Notes: a model not told the origin generated them from the letters alone. 64,000 nt of DNA from Anaerobaca lacustris (GCF_030012215.1 NZ_JASCXX010000004.1:1-64000), one strand, 5' to 3'. Counted from the stretch's first letter, positions 1 through 9,135 are shown. Numbers and translations: made by a program.

Positions 1-2133
1 AGCAAAGCGGAACTGGTCGGCCGTACCCCAGATGTCGGTGCCGATCGCGCTCATGATGATGCTGCCGTCGGCCGTCTCCTTGAAGTCGGGCGCGTTGCCC
101 CGGACGTAGAGCACCAGCGTGTCGGCGCCGTTGCCCGTCCAGTTCTGAACCGAAGCAAACGTGCGCTCGGTCTCGGAGTAGAACGGCGCGGTCGCGTTGT
201 CGTATTGCAGCGGCATCGACTGCGTGCCGCCATGGACGATGGTCTTCTCGGCAAACGGCGTTTCGAGATAACCGACCGTCGAGCCGGTGTTGTTGACCCA
301 CCCGTCGATCCACGTGTCGAAGATCGCCTCACCGGCGTCGATGTCGTCGGTGTAGGTCTCGAAGCCTTCGACCAACGCGTATTCCTGCGTCGAGAAGCTC
401 CAGAGGGGGCTGCCCCAGACGGGGTTCGCATCGTCCGGATTGACCGCGTCGATCCTCCAGTAATAGGTGCTGCCGAACTCAAGGTTGCCCGGCGTGAACG
501 TGACGCCGGCGACCGTGCCGACCAGGGCCAGTTCGTCCGCGTCGGCGCCGAGGTACACGTCATGCGAGGCGGCATCGCGCCCGGCACGCCAGCTCAGCGC
601 ACTGGCGACATCAACGCCCGCAGCGCCATCACCCGGCTGCGGCTCGCGAGCCTGCGCCGGGATGTACAGGAAGCGCACTTCGCTGAGCCCGAACTGCCCC
701 ATCATGCCGTGGCCGCTGTTGACGTTGAGACGGACGAACCGAGCGGGAACGCCGCTGAAATCAACCACGGTGTTGGCGACATAGTCCGCCCGGGCCGTGG
801 CCTTGGCAAACTCCACGTCACCCAGGATGGTCCAGTCCTCGCCATCGGCCGAGTACTCCACTGTCACATCTTTGAGCCCGAAGCCGAGAATGGTCTCGAA
901 CTGGACGTTGTAATTCCAGACGAGCATCTCGTGGAGTTTGTAGACGCGATCGAACTCGTACTGAATGTAGAGCGGCTCGTCGCCGGGCGTTGTCAGCCAC
1001 ATGTGCGCGGCCTCGACCGAGTGCTGATCGGCGGCGTTGAGTCCGGAACCGTCGACCGTGTTCTCCGGCCCGGCGCCTGCGCTGGACTGGCCGTTGGTTG
1101 TGGCGATGATGTCCGTCACCGGATAGGCAAACGGCTCCGAGGTGAAGCTCCAAACCTCGCCTTTGAAGATCGTATTGTCGGGCGCGGCATTGACTTCATC
1201 CACGCGCCAGAAGTAGGTCGTCCCAAAATCGAGCAGCCCGGCCGGATCGTAACTGGTCGCGGCCTGACCCTGGCTGAGCAGCACGCCCATCGGGTTGGCC
1301 CGGCCGGCATCGTTGACATCGTCGAACGAGGTGCCGAAATACACATCGTGCGTGGCCGCAAACTCACCGGCGTCCCATGCCAGGACAACATCACGCGGCA
1401 CGTCGATCGCCTGATCTGTGGGTCGGGGATTCTGGGCCAGCGCCATATCTTGCAGGCCGGACATGATCCTGACGACCTCGCCATCCGTCAAGGGCCGGTC
1501 ATAAACCTGGACGTCGTCGATCATCCCATCAAACCACTGACTGTTACTCCATTGACCAATACGGGTATCGCCGACGGTCCCCTTATAGGGGGAGGCCCCG
1601 GCCTCGGCTGTCAACACGCCGTCGATGTAGATGCGTCGATTCTGATTCTCGAAGTCATACCAGAACGCAACATGGTACCAGTTGCCCGCTACAACCGTCC
1701 CGGCCGGCGTATCGAGGTCATTGTTATAGAATCCCATGCGAACGCGACCATCGCCCCAGATCCGGTAGTGCAGACTTGTGTCCGTCGCACCTGCCTGAAC
1801 CTGGGCAAAGACCACTTGCTCGTTGGCCGACAGCGACGGATTGATCCACATCGCTTGCGTAAAACTACGATCGTTGAAAGGAATATACGGAGCCCTCACG
1901 AAGGAATTCGATCCATTGAATTGCAGGGCCATGTCAAGCACGCCGGGCACCCAGACGGCGCCACCTTCGACGACACCGTCGTTGCCGTTGCCGCTGCCAT
2001 CGGCCGCTACCGTCCCACTGCCTTCGTCAAACGCCCACCAGGCAACAAGACTGGGATCCAAGGCGGCCAGCGTCGACCATGCCGGAGCCAGAATCAGAAA
2101 CGAAAGAAACACAAGAGATGATCGCTTGAACAT
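1..2133 (-). CDS. LamG / discoidin-like exported surface protein (partial)
   Basis: The reading frame is open for 711 codons from ATG at 2133 to the window edge, so the C-terminus is missing. AAGGAGG lies 7 bases upstream (2141-2147, minus strand). The protein starts with a signal peptide (KRSS, hydrophobic core, ending near TLAA). A LamG (concanavalin-like) domain follows, opening DPSLVAWWAFDEGSG and ending IDDVQVYDRPL. Next come two copies of a fibronectin-like unit with the signature HDVYFGT...TYFWRVDEVN, flanking a discoidin/F5-8C-like stretch (ENTVDGSGLN...VEYSADGEDW...ARFVRLNVNS). These modules bind glycans or mediate surface adhesion in other proteins. The specific ligand is unknown. 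The same modular style is common in Phycisphaerae, which is part of the taxonomic argument. Confidence 0.8.
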   Translation of the reverse strand, partial: MFKRSSLVFLSFLILAPAWSTLAALDPSLVAWWAFDEGSGTVAADGSGNGNDGVVEGGAVWVPGVLDMALQFNGSNSFVRAPYIPFNDRSFTQAMWINPSLSANEQVVFAQVQAGATDTSLHYRIWGDGRVRMGFYNNDLDTPAGTVVAGNWYHVAFWYDFENQNRRIYIDGVLTAEAGASPYKGTVGDTRIGQWSNSQWFDGMIDDVQVYDRPLTDGEVVRIMSGLQDMALAQNPRPTDQAIDVPRDVVLAWDAGEFAATHDVYFGTSFDDVNDAGRANPMGVLLSQGQAATSYDPAGLLDFGTTYFWRVDEVNAAPDNTIFKGEVWSFTSEPFAYPVTDIIATTNGQSSAGAGPENTVDGSGLNAADQHSVEAAHMWLTTPGDEPLYIQYEFDRVYKLHEMLVWNYNVQFETILGFGLKDVTVEYSADGEDWTILGDVEFAKATARADYVANTVVDFSGVPARFVRLNVNSGHGMMGQFGLSEVRFLYIPAQAREPQPGDGAAGVDVASALSWRAGRDAASHDVYLGADADELALVGTVAGVTFTPGNLEFGSTYYWRIDAVNPDDANPVWGSPLWSFSTQEYALVEGFETYTDDIDAGEAIFDTWIDGWVNNTGSTVGYLETPFAEKTIVHGGTQSMPLQYDNATAPFYSETERTFASVQNWTGNGADTLVLYVRGNAPDFKETADGSIIMSAIGTDIWGTADQFRFA

Positions 2134-2386
2134 AACACATCCTCCTTCAGACAGATGGACTCTACCAACCGCTCTCGGTTACATGCCGAGAACACCCCCC
2201 CTTTTCACAATGCACCGAGGAACCCTTCTTCCTCGCCGGCCCGGCCGGCTCATACTCCTCCCTCAGATGGAAAACCGTCGCAGTACTTCCCCGTTCACCT
2301 CCTTCCCGGAGAAAGGCCAAGTGTGAGAACCAATCGCAGAACTCCTTATCTTATATCACATTCGAGAGAGGAAATTCAACAACAAT

Positions 2387-2403
2387 CCCGCCCACGGGGG
2401 CGG
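2387..2403 (-). terminator. Possible terminator after uvrC
   Basis: Read on the minus strand, a CCGCC/GGCGG hairpin just past the uvrC stop is followed by a T-rich run (ATTGTTGTTG). The T tract is interrupted, so this is a moderate prediction only. The remaining bases to 2133 hold no recognisable gene. Confidence 0.35.
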
Positions 2404-2414
2404 TTAGCGGCCCG

Positions 2415-3791
2415 TCACCCGTCGTGAAACAGCTTTTTGTCGCGCAACAGGTGGTGGTAGTGCTGGGCGAAGCGGTGGGCCTCGTCGCGGACGTACTGGA
2501 GCAGCTTGCGGACGGGCGAATGGGCCGGCAGCTTCAATGGCTTGGATTGCCCCTGGAGGTAGATATCCTCCTCGCGTTTGGCGATCGAGGCCATCTTCGT
2601 ATGGGGCGGCTCCACGTCGGCGAGCCCTTCTGCCCGGCATTCGGCGATCATCGCGGCGAACGCGGCCTCGGCGGCGTGCAGGTGCCCCAGGCCCCCGTCG
2701 ATCAGGATCAGATCGGGCCACAGCTCTTCGCCCCGCAGGGCATATTTGTACCGGCGGCGCACCACCTCGGCGATCATCGCGTAGTCGTCGATGCCTTCGA
2801 CCGTCTTGATCCGGAACCGCCGGTAGCCGCTCTTGAAAGGCCGGCCATCGATGAACTTGACCAGCGAGCCGACCGACTCGGCCCCGCTGAGATTGGCGAT
2901 GTCGATCCCCTCGATGATGCGGACCTGGTTCGGGACCTGAAGGATATCCCGCAACTTGACCAGGGCCTCGGTCGGGTCGGCGGCGAAGACCTCGGGCTGG
3001 ACGTGCTCGTCGGGCGTTCCCCGGTCATCGAGGCCCTCGATCAGGCGGATGCGGTCGCGAAACATGGCCGCTTTCTCATACTGGAGGTTGCCGGCCGCCT
3101 CGTCCATCCGCTCGCGCAGCCATCGCAGGACAGTGGACCGCTTGGACCGGAGGAAGCGAATCAGGTCCTGGATCGCCCGGCGGTAGTCGGCTTTGTCGAT
3201 GCGGGCGGCGCATGGGGCGGTGCACTGCTTGATGCTGTAGAGCAGGCAGGGGCGAAAGAAGCGCCGTTTCGGGTCGGCGTCGTGAATCTCCAGGCTGCAC
3301 GTGCGGAATCGGAAGATCTTCTGGAGTTCCACCAGGACCGCCCGCAGGTCCTTGACGTTGGCGAACGGGCCGAACAGCCGCGTGCCCTTGGCTTGGGGCT
3401 TTCGCGTGATGTAAACGCCGGGGAAGTCTTCCCGCGTGGTAATTTCCAGATAAGGGAACGTCTTGTCGTCGGTCAGGTCGGTGTTGTAGGGCGGACGGAT
3501 GTCTTTGATCAGGCGGGCCTCTTTGAGCATGGCGTCGACTTCGTTCTCGGTTTCGAGGAAGTCCACCGCACAAACCTTGCCGGCCATCTCCAGGATCTTC
3601 GGCCCGCGCGAGGCCGCCAGGTCGCTGCCCGGCTGAAAGTAGCTGGCGACGCGCGATCGAAGGCTCTTGGCCTTACCGACATAGAGGACAACATCGTCAG
3701 GACCCTTCAGGAAGTACACGCCGGGTGTGGTGGGCAATTCCTTGATCCGCCCGCGAATCCGTTCGAGTCTTTCGCTCTCAGCGTTGGCCAT
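2415..3791 (-). CDS. uvrC: UvrABC excinuclease subunit C, short form without HhH domain
   Basis: Makes the two incisions in nucleotide excision repair with UvrA and UvrB. The start is ATG 3791 (MANAESERLERIRG), preceded by AGGAAAG. The upstream in-frame codons lack family similarity. In the 458 residues, a GIY-YIG domain comes first (PGVYFLKG...VLYVGKAKSLRSRV). A cysteine cluster follows (CLLYSIKQCTAPC), then a UVR helix pair (LQYEKAAMFRDRIRLIE), then the RNase H-like nuclease with EGIDIANLSG, LILIDGG and RDEAHRFA. The protein stops right after RDEAHRFAQHYHHLLRDKK. Full-length UvrC proteins continue there for some 50-60 residues with a helix-hairpin-helix DNA-binding pair, and are about 600 residues long. 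Both nuclease centres look intact. Confidence 0.93.
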   Translation of the reverse strand: MANAESERLERIRGRIKELPTTPGVYFLKGPDDVVLYVGKAKSLRSRVASYFQPGSDLAASRGPKILEMAGKVCAVDFLETENEVDAMLKEARLIKDIRPPYNTDLTDDKTFPYLEITTREDFPGVYITRKPQAKGTRLFGPFANVKDLRAVLVELQKIFRFRTCSLEIHDADPKRRFFRPCLLYSIKQCTAPCAARIDKADYRRAIQDLIRFLRSKRSTVLRWLRERMDEAAGNLQYEKAAMFRDRIRLIEGLDDRGTPDEHVQPEVFAADPTEALVKLRDILQVPNQVRIIEGIDIANLSGAESVGSLVKFIDGRPFKSGYRRFRIKTVEGIDDYAMIAEVVRRRYKYALRGEELWPDLILIDGGLGHLHAAEAAFAAMIAECRAEGLADVEPPHTKMASIAKREEDIYLQGQSKPLKLPAHSPVRKLLQYVRDEAHRFAQHYHHLLRDKKLFHDG

Positions 3792-4381
3792 CAGCCGTTG
3801 TTCTTTCCTGCACAATACGTCCTCCCCCCTCGCGACGCGTCCATTGTAGCGGTACGGCTCATTGGATGGAAGGGTTTGGCGTACCGACGCCTTCCGTACT
3901 GATATCACGGGCCGGCCCTTTATCGGTCTGCCAAAGCGCGGACAGGACCGAATCGGACGACGTCAAGTAACATGCGATCCGTTACTTCCAATCCGAGATG
4001 TCAAAGAAAGAGCAAACGACGACGCGAGCAAGTCGTCGTAGCGAAGCGAAACAGCCTCTATCGCCCGCACAACCCTGCGACGGCGATCTTCACTGTGTGC
4101 GAAGGGGTGATTTCCGGCACCGATCGGCGGGGCTTTCGGTCGATGTCACGACCGGAAAAATTTCCGCCCGCAGAGGACGCCGTAGATGACGCTATCGCAA
4201 GGAGTAAGGGCAAACCCGTCGGACCCGACCGAAAAATTTCCGTGTTTTGCTCTTTACACCTTATCGGATTCTCAGTAACTTGCCGATACTTGATTCATGG
4301 GTGTTTCAACAATACCTTGTTTAGTCCCCGTCCACGCAGACTATATGTTGTGGTTATTGTTTTGACGCATGGAGGCGCCTA
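3792..4381. other. Gene-free interval, divergent uvrC / nrdJ
   Basis: 590 bases with no convincing gene. Apart from the NrdR-like boxes next to nrdJ, it contains two near-identical copies of ACCGRAAAAATTTCCG (about 4149-4166 and 4228-4243). Each is built on an AAATTT palindrome, so these could be a second operator pair. I looked for a cobalamin riboswitch because nrdJ is B12-dependent, and saw no B12-box. Confidence 0.5.
4310..4350 (+). promoter_or_regulatory. Tandem NrdR-type boxes upstream of nrdJ
   Basis: Two 10-base cores resemble the NrdR box core CWATATATWG: CAATACCTTG at 4310-4319 (two mismatches) and CTATATGTTG at 4341-4350 (one mismatch). Their starts are exactly 31 bases apart, three helical turns, the spacing known for NrdR box pairs. 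They end 31 bases before the nrdJ start. NrdR is a dATP/ATP-sensing repressor of ribonucleotide reductase genes. Its own gene is not in the window. Confidence 0.75.
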
Positions 4382-7300
4382 ATGTCTTACAAATTCGACC
4401 CTGAGAACCCTTTCAAAGACGACCGAAAGCGAGCCCGGAAAGGCCTTACCCCTCAGGATGCGAAAGGTTTGACGATAGAGCCGCATTTCTCAACACCGAA
4501 CAAACACCCGTTCGAAGAGATCGATTGGGAGGTCCGTTCAGCAAAGATCTCCAGCGACAGCGGCCAGGCGATCTTCGAGCAGGACGACATCGAGGTGCCT
4601 GCGTCGTGGAGCCAACTGGCCACAAAGGTGGTTTCGAGCAAATACTTCTACGGCGACGCCGAACTGGGCCAGCGGGAGAACTCCGTCAAGCAACTGGTTC
4701 ACCGCGTCTGTCGAACCATCGCCGATCGCGGCTTGAAGGACGGCTACTTCAAGACCGAACAAGAGGCGGACACGTACTACCACGAACTGACGTGGCTGTG
4801 CGTCAACCAGTATGGGGCTTTCAATTCGCCTGTTTGGTTCAACGTGGGCCTGTATGACGTCTATGGGATCGGCGGCAGCAAGCACAACTATCACTGGGAC
4901 GCCGAGAAGCAGGCCGCCGTGCCCTGCGAGAACAGCTACGAGTACCCCCAAGCCTCGGCCTGCTTCATCCAGTCGGTGAAGGACTCGATGGAAGACATCA
5001 TGCGCCTGGCGACCAGCGAGGCAATGCTCTTCAAGCACGGATCGGGGACCGGAACCGACTTATCAACACTGAGAAGCAGCAAAGAGAAGCTTTCCGGCGG
5101 GGGCAAGCCCTCGGGCCCGCTGAGCTTCATGCGGGTCTACGACCAGATCGCGGCGGTGATCAAGTCCGGCGGCAAGACCCGGCGCGCCGCCAAGATGCAG
5201 TCGCTCAAGGTCGACCACCCCGACATCAAGGAGTTCATTACCTGCAAGACCGTCGAGGAGAAGAAGGCCTGGACGCTCATCGAGGCCGGCTATAGCGGCG
5301 AGTACAACAGCGAGGCCTACGACAGCGTTATGTTCCAGAACTCCAACCTCTCGGTCCGCGTGACCGATGAGTTCCTGCAGGCCGCCGAGAAGGACGACGT
5401 CTGGATCACCCACGCGGTGACCAGCGGCGAGAAGATGGGCGAGCACTCCGCCCGCGAGCTGATGCAGTTGATCGCCGAGGGCACGCGGGTCTGCGGCGAC
5501 CCCGGCGTCCAGTACCACAGCACAATCAATCGCTGGCACACCTGCCCGAACTCCGGGCCGATCAACGCCTCGAACCCCTGCAGCGAGTACATGTTCATCG
5601 ACGACTCGGCCTGCAACCTGGCCTCGCTGAACCTGATGAAATTCCGAAAAGACGATGGGACTTTCGACGTCGAAGGGTTCAAAAAGGCGGTCCGCCTGTT
5701 CATCATCGCCCAGGAGATCCTGGTCGACAACGGCAGCTATCCCGACCAGCCGATTACGGTCAACAGCCATCGATTCCGGCCCCTGGGGCTGGGTTTCGCC
5801 AACCTTGGCTCGCTGGTAATGAGCCTGGCGCTGCCGTACGATTCGGACCAGGCCCGTTCGCTGGCCTCGGCGATCGGCGCGATCATGACCGGTACCGCCT
5901 ACGCCGTAAGTGCTGAGATCGCAGAGATTAAGGGCCCATTTGTCGAATTCGAGAAGAACAAGGACCCCATGCTGAAGGTCATCAACATGCACCGTCAGCA
6001 TGCGTACGACATCCCTGAGACGCATTGCCCCGACTACCTGCGAAACGCGGCCAAGGACGCCTGGGACCAGGCGCTCGACGCCGGCAGCAAGGTGGGTTTC
6101 CGCAACGCCCAGACGACGGTCCTGGCGCCGACGGGCACGATCGGGTTCCTGATGGACTGCGACACGACCGGGATCGAGCCGGACATCGCGCTGGTCAAAT
6201 ACAAGCTGCTGGCCGGCGGCGGCATGCTCAAACTGGTCAACCGGACCGTGCCGATGGCCCTCGAACGGCTGGGCTACACCCCGGACGACATCAAGGCCAT
6301 ATGCGACTATATCGACGAGCACGAGACCATCGAAAACGCACCGAAGCTCATGGACGACCACCTGCCCGTCTTCGACTGTGCATTCAAGCCCCGAAACGGC
6401 AAACGTTTCATCAAGTCCCAGGCCCACCTGAGAATGATGGCCGCGGTACAGCCGTTCATCTCCGGCGCAATCAGCAAAACGATCAATATGTCCAAGGAGA
6501 GCACGACCGAGGATATCATGGCCGCCTACACCGAGGGCTGGAAGCTCGGGCTCAAGGCGGTGGCGATCTATCGCGACGGGTCCAAGCGTCTCCAGCCGGT
6601 ATCGACCGACAAACACAAGGAAGAGAAGGCCAAGACCGTGGTCGAGGCCCCTGCGGCGCGACCGTTCCGCAGGCGACTGCCGGACACCCGGCAGAGCATC
6701 ACGCACAAATTTTCCGTTGCCGGACACGAAGGCTATCTGACGGTGGGGCTATACGAGGATGGACAGCCTGGTGAGATGTTTATCACTATGGCCAAGGAGG
6801 GCAGCACCGTCGGAGGCCTTATGGACGTGATCGGCACCTGTACGTCGATGGCGCTGCAGTACGGGGTGCCCCTGATCACCCTGGTGGACAAGTTCCGCCA
6901 CGCCCGGTTCGAGCCGTCGGGGATGACCTCGAACCGCGACATCCCGTTCGCCAAGAGCCTGATCGACTACATCTTCTGCTGGCTGGGCTGCCAGTTCATC
7001 CCCGGCTACGCCGACAAAAACCTGCCCAATCGCTCCGGCGCCTTGGCCACCGAGAGCAAGACCACTACGACCGCCCGGGAGCTGGTGGAAAAGACCAAGG
7101 ACCTGGCGCATAAGATCGCCGAGGCCAAGGCCGCCGGCAACGGCGCCAAGAAAAAGACCGGCCGGGACAACGGCGCCAGACCCGTGCCCGCAGGACGCGA
7201 GGCCAAGGCGGAGCCCGTGATCCCCACGGACCGCCTGTCCGAAGCCACCGGCCGGATCAGGGCCCTCGTCGCCTCGACGATCCCGCAGCCCGAAGGCGCC

Positions 7301-7456
7301 CTGGACACCGAAGCCGCCGTCATGCACCAGTTCAGCGCCCAGTTCGCCCACTTCGGCGACGACGCCCCCGCCTGCGACATCTGCGGCGCCATCACCGTCC
7401 GCAACGGAACCTGCTACAAATGCTTCAACTGCGGCAACTCCATGGGTTGTTCTTGA
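4382..7456 (+). CDS. nrdJ: Adenosylcobalamin-dependent (class II) ribonucleotide reductase
   Basis: Reduces ribonucleotides to deoxyribonucleotides using a B12-derived thiyl radical, independent of oxygen. The 1024-residue length fits the long bacterial NrdJ type. Visible signatures are PQASACF near 190 (redox cysteine), NPCSE at 398-402 (the N-x-C-x-E radical-site loop), the LAPTGTIGF loop and TTGIEPDIALVKYK. A C-terminal zinc-ribbon-like tail (CDICGAI...CYKCFNCG) carries the re-reducing cysteines. The start follows GGAGG at 4371-4375. Between the catalytic core and the tail is an Ala/Lys-rich linker (about residues 900-945). An oxygen-independent enzyme fits the anaerobic gene set. Regulation by NrdR is likely from the two upstream boxes. 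Confidence 0.97.
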   Translation: MSYKFDPENPFKDDRKRARKGLTPQDAKGLTIEPHFSTPNKHPFEEIDWEVRSAKISSDSGQAIFEQDDIEVPASWSQLATKVVSSKYFYGDAELGQRENSVKQLVHRVCRTIADRGLKDGYFKTEQEADTYYHELTWLCVNQYGAFNSPVWFNVGLYDVYGIGGSKHNYHWDAEKQAAVPCENSYEYPQASACFIQSVKDSMEDIMRLATSEAMLFKHGSGTGTDLSTLRSSKEKLSGGGKPSGPLSFMRVYDQIAAVIKSGGKTRRAAKMQSLKVDHPDIKEFITCKTVEEKKAWTLIEAGYSGEYNSEAYDSVMFQNSNLSVRVTDEFLQAAEKDDVWITHAVTSGEKMGEHSARELMQLIAEGTRVCGDPGVQYHSTINRWHTCPNSGPINASNPCSEYMFIDDSACNLASLNLMKFRKDDGTFDVEGFKKAVRLFIIAQEILVDNGSYPDQPITVNSHRFRPLGLGFANLGSLVMSLALPYDSDQARSLASAIGAIMTGTAYAVSAEIAEIKGPFVEFEKNKDPMLKVINMHRQHAYDIPETHCPDYLRNAAKDAWDQALDAGSKVGFRNAQTTVLAPTGTIGFLMDCDTTGIEPDIALVKYKLLAGGGMLKLVNRTVPMALERLGYTPDDIKAICDYIDEHETIENAPKLMDDHLPVFDCAFKPRNGKRFIKSQAHLRMMAAVQPFISGAISKTINMSKESTTEDIMAAYTEGWKLGLKAVAIYRDGSKRLQPVSTDKHKEEKAKTVVEAPAARPFRRRLPDTRQSITHKFSVAGHEGYLTVGLYEDGQPGEMFITMAKEGSTVGGLMDVIGTCTSMALQYGVPLITLVDKFRHARFEPSGMTSNRDIPFAKSLIDYIFCWLGCQFIPGYADKNLPNRSGALATESKTTTTARELVEKTKDLAHKIAEAKAAGNGAKKKTGRDNGARPVPAGREAKAEPVIPTDRLSEATGRIRALVASTIPQPEGALDTEAAVMHQFSAQFAHFGDDAPACDICGAITVRNGTCYKCFNCGNSMGCS

Positions 7457-7461
7457 AGAAC

Positions 7462-7486
7462 TGATGATTCACGATTGATGATTACG
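7462..7486 (+). repeat. Heptamer-type repeat (TGATTAC family)
   Basis: The short gap after nrdJ consists of TGATGAT/TCACGAT/TGATGAT/TACGC heptads. It shares ACGATTGATGAT with the sequence in front of argS (16896-16907). It resembles short tandemly repeated heptamers. Confidence 0.5.
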
Positions 7487-7505
7487 CTGTCTATGGGAGG
7501 CCGGG

Positions 7506-7946
7506 ATGGGCGGCTTGAGAAAGCTTAAGAGGAAGGCGATCGGCGGGTGCTCGGCCGAGCCGTTGCGGGGTCCTTCCCGCCCTTCAGGCGAGAAGCTCTC
7601 GGCCGTGATCCTGGAGTTCGCCCAACCACTTACTGAGAACATCGACGATGACCAATTCGAGACCGCGATCACACTGGCGATCCTCTGTTGGAATATTGCG
7701 TTGCTCCCCGAGAGCGAGCAGGAACGGGAACTGCAACTTGTTACAGACAATATGGCGAAGGATAAGCCCGCGTGGTGGGTTCGCGATCTGGAAGGTTGGA
7801 CTCGGCGGCTCGTGGACCGGAAGAGGAACCTCTTTGGACACGACCATAGGATGGTGGTCAATTACACGATCACCGACGGGGGAGACGATTTTCACCTATA
7901 TGTCGTCTCGGCGCATATCCCGGATTCTCCTGCCACAAATTCCTGA
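7506..7946 (+). CDS. Hypothetical protein paired with SIR2-like gene
   Basis: 146 residues from ATG 7506 with GGGAGG at 7495-7500. I do not recognise a named domain. A basic, glycine/proline-rich N-terminus (1-30) is followed by a mostly helical section (LSAVILEFAQPL...ITLAILCWNIALLPESEQ). The C-terminus looks like a small beta region (RMVVNYTITDGGDDFHLYVVSAH). There is no signal peptide or membrane segment. It lies 36 bases before the SIR2-like gene in the same direction, so the two are probably co-transcribed. A functional partnership is inferred from position only. It could also be a free-standing conserved protein of general helical type. Confidence 0.7.
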   Translation: MGGLRKLKRKAIGGCSAEPLRGPSRPSGEKLSAVILEFAQPLTENIDDDQFETAITLAILCWNIALLPESEQERELQLVTDNMAKDKPAWWVRDLEGWTRRLVDRKRNLFGHDHRMVVNYTITDGGDDFHLYVVSAHIPDSPATNS

Positions 7947-7982
7947 TAGCTCGATGGAGATATTGATGCGGAGGGGCTGTTC

Positions 7983-9092
7983 ATGGATTCAAAGCGAGTC
8001 TTCATCATCGGAGCCGGCTTCTCCAAACAGGTCGGCATGCCGTTGGCAACCGAGATGACTCCACTTCTGCGTCACCAATTCGAGGAGTGCGACCACAAAG
8101 AAGCCCTCACGTGGCTTGCCTGGCTTGACGAACGTGTCAATTGGATGAATAGCAGGGCGGAGAACGGACCACACACGCCCAACATTGAGGAGCTATTCGA
8201 CCTTGCGCATTTCGACGCCCTGACGTGGAAAATGAGGCAGCAGATGTGCCCGGTCGGACGCGGCGACGGAGACACTCCCTATTCGACGGCCACCTCAATC
8301 GAGGCTTGGCTCCGTTACATGGAGGATGCCCTGGGAGACGTGATCTGGCATAAGCAAGAGGAGGCCCTCGAAGAGTTGAGCCTCATCGACAGATTCACCA
8401 CTATGCTTCAGGGCGACGATGCCGTCGTCACGTTCAACTACGACACACTGATCGAACAGTCCATGTCCAAGGCCGGGCGACTGTGGCAATACGGCTTCAC
8501 ACTCGAGAAGGGCACTGGAACATCGATCCTCAAGATGCATGGCTCGATAAACTGGGCTGTGGTCCTACGGAATCAGGCCGGGAACTTCGGCTATCCCGTT
8601 CTCTTTCGCAAGGAGGACCAGAATGTCGGCGTCGCCAACGACAAGTCCACAGGCGAGATCGAATACGACTACGCGCTCCTCCGTATCCCAGATGACAAAC
8701 TGGCTCCCCGCATTGAGAATCGGATTATCCAGTTGGGCAACAAGCAATATGGCGTAGGGATCGCGGGATTGGGGCGATATAAGCCCTTGGACCAAATACC
8801 CGGTACGGGCGAAGTCTGGCACAATGCCGGGCGCGCGTTGTACAAAGCCGACGAAATCTACGCAATTGGCTTCTCGCTCTCACCTTATGACACAATGGCA
8901 CGCCTGCATTTCGCTGGGGCGATGTGCGAGAGGGCCAAGAAGAACAGCCTGCCCCAGAAGATCACGCTGATCGACCCGTCCGGCGGCTCGTTGGAAGCCG
9001 ATTACCGGGCGGTGTTCGGCCGGCAGACACCCCTTGAAGTCGTCCAGGAGCGGGCCGAGGAGGTGGACTGGGCCGGATTGCTCTCCCCTTAG
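7983..9092 (+). CDS. SIR2-like (SIR2_2-type) NAD-binding protein
   Basis: The 369-residue protein starts at ATG 7983 behind GGAGG (7971-7975). SIR2-fold signatures are IIGAGFSKQVGMP near the N-terminus (NAD-binding GAGxS), VVTFNYDTLIE near 150 (the Asn-Asp pair of the family) and LKMHGSINW near 180 (the catalytic-His HGS motif). The C-terminus has IYAIGFSLSPYDTMARLHF, another nucleotide-pocket loop. This branch is closer to the defence-associated SIR2 NADases (as in Thoeris, DSR and SIR2-APAZ systems) than to histone-type deacetylases. No Argonaute, TIR, HerA or other known partner is adjacent, only the 146-residue protein upstream. NADase activity and an antiphage role are therefore inference. 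Confidence 0.8.
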   Translation: MDSKRVFIIGAGFSKQVGMPLATEMTPLLRHQFEECDHKEALTWLAWLDERVNWMNSRAENGPHTPNIEELFDLAHFDALTWKMRQQMCPVGRGDGDTPYSTATSIEAWLRYMEDALGDVIWHKQEEALEELSLIDRFTTMLQGDDAVVTFNYDTLIEQSMSKAGRLWQYGFTLEKGTGTSILKMHGSINWAVVLRNQAGNFGYPVLFRKEDQNVGVANDKSTGEIEYDYALLRIPDDKLAPRIENRIIQLGNKQYGVGIAGLGRYKPLDQIPGTGEVWHNAGRALYKADEIYAIGFSLSPYDTMARLHFAGAMCERAKKNSLPQKITLIDPSGGSLEADYRAVFGRQTPLEVVQERAEEVDWAGLLSP

Positions 9093-9135
9093 GCCCCATC
9101 ACACCCAAAATCCGGAAAATTCGGGGCAAAATCGT

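Noticed and set aside
205-2121. 638-codon plus-strand ORF opposite the LamG gene
   Set aside because: Mirror frame of a GC-rich gene: no ribosome site, low-complexity Val/Asp/Arg composition, and the opposite frame has clear domains and a signal peptide.
2424-3902. 492-codon plus-strand ORF opposite uvrC
   Set aside because: Antisense shadow of uvrC; no family motifs.
3972-4382. 136-codon ORF upstream of nrdJ
   Set aside because: Covers the regulatory boxes, ends at the nrdJ start, and has no SD or similarity.
5063-6727. 554-codon minus-strand ORF inside nrdJ
   Set aside because: Antisense shadow of a well-supported gene.
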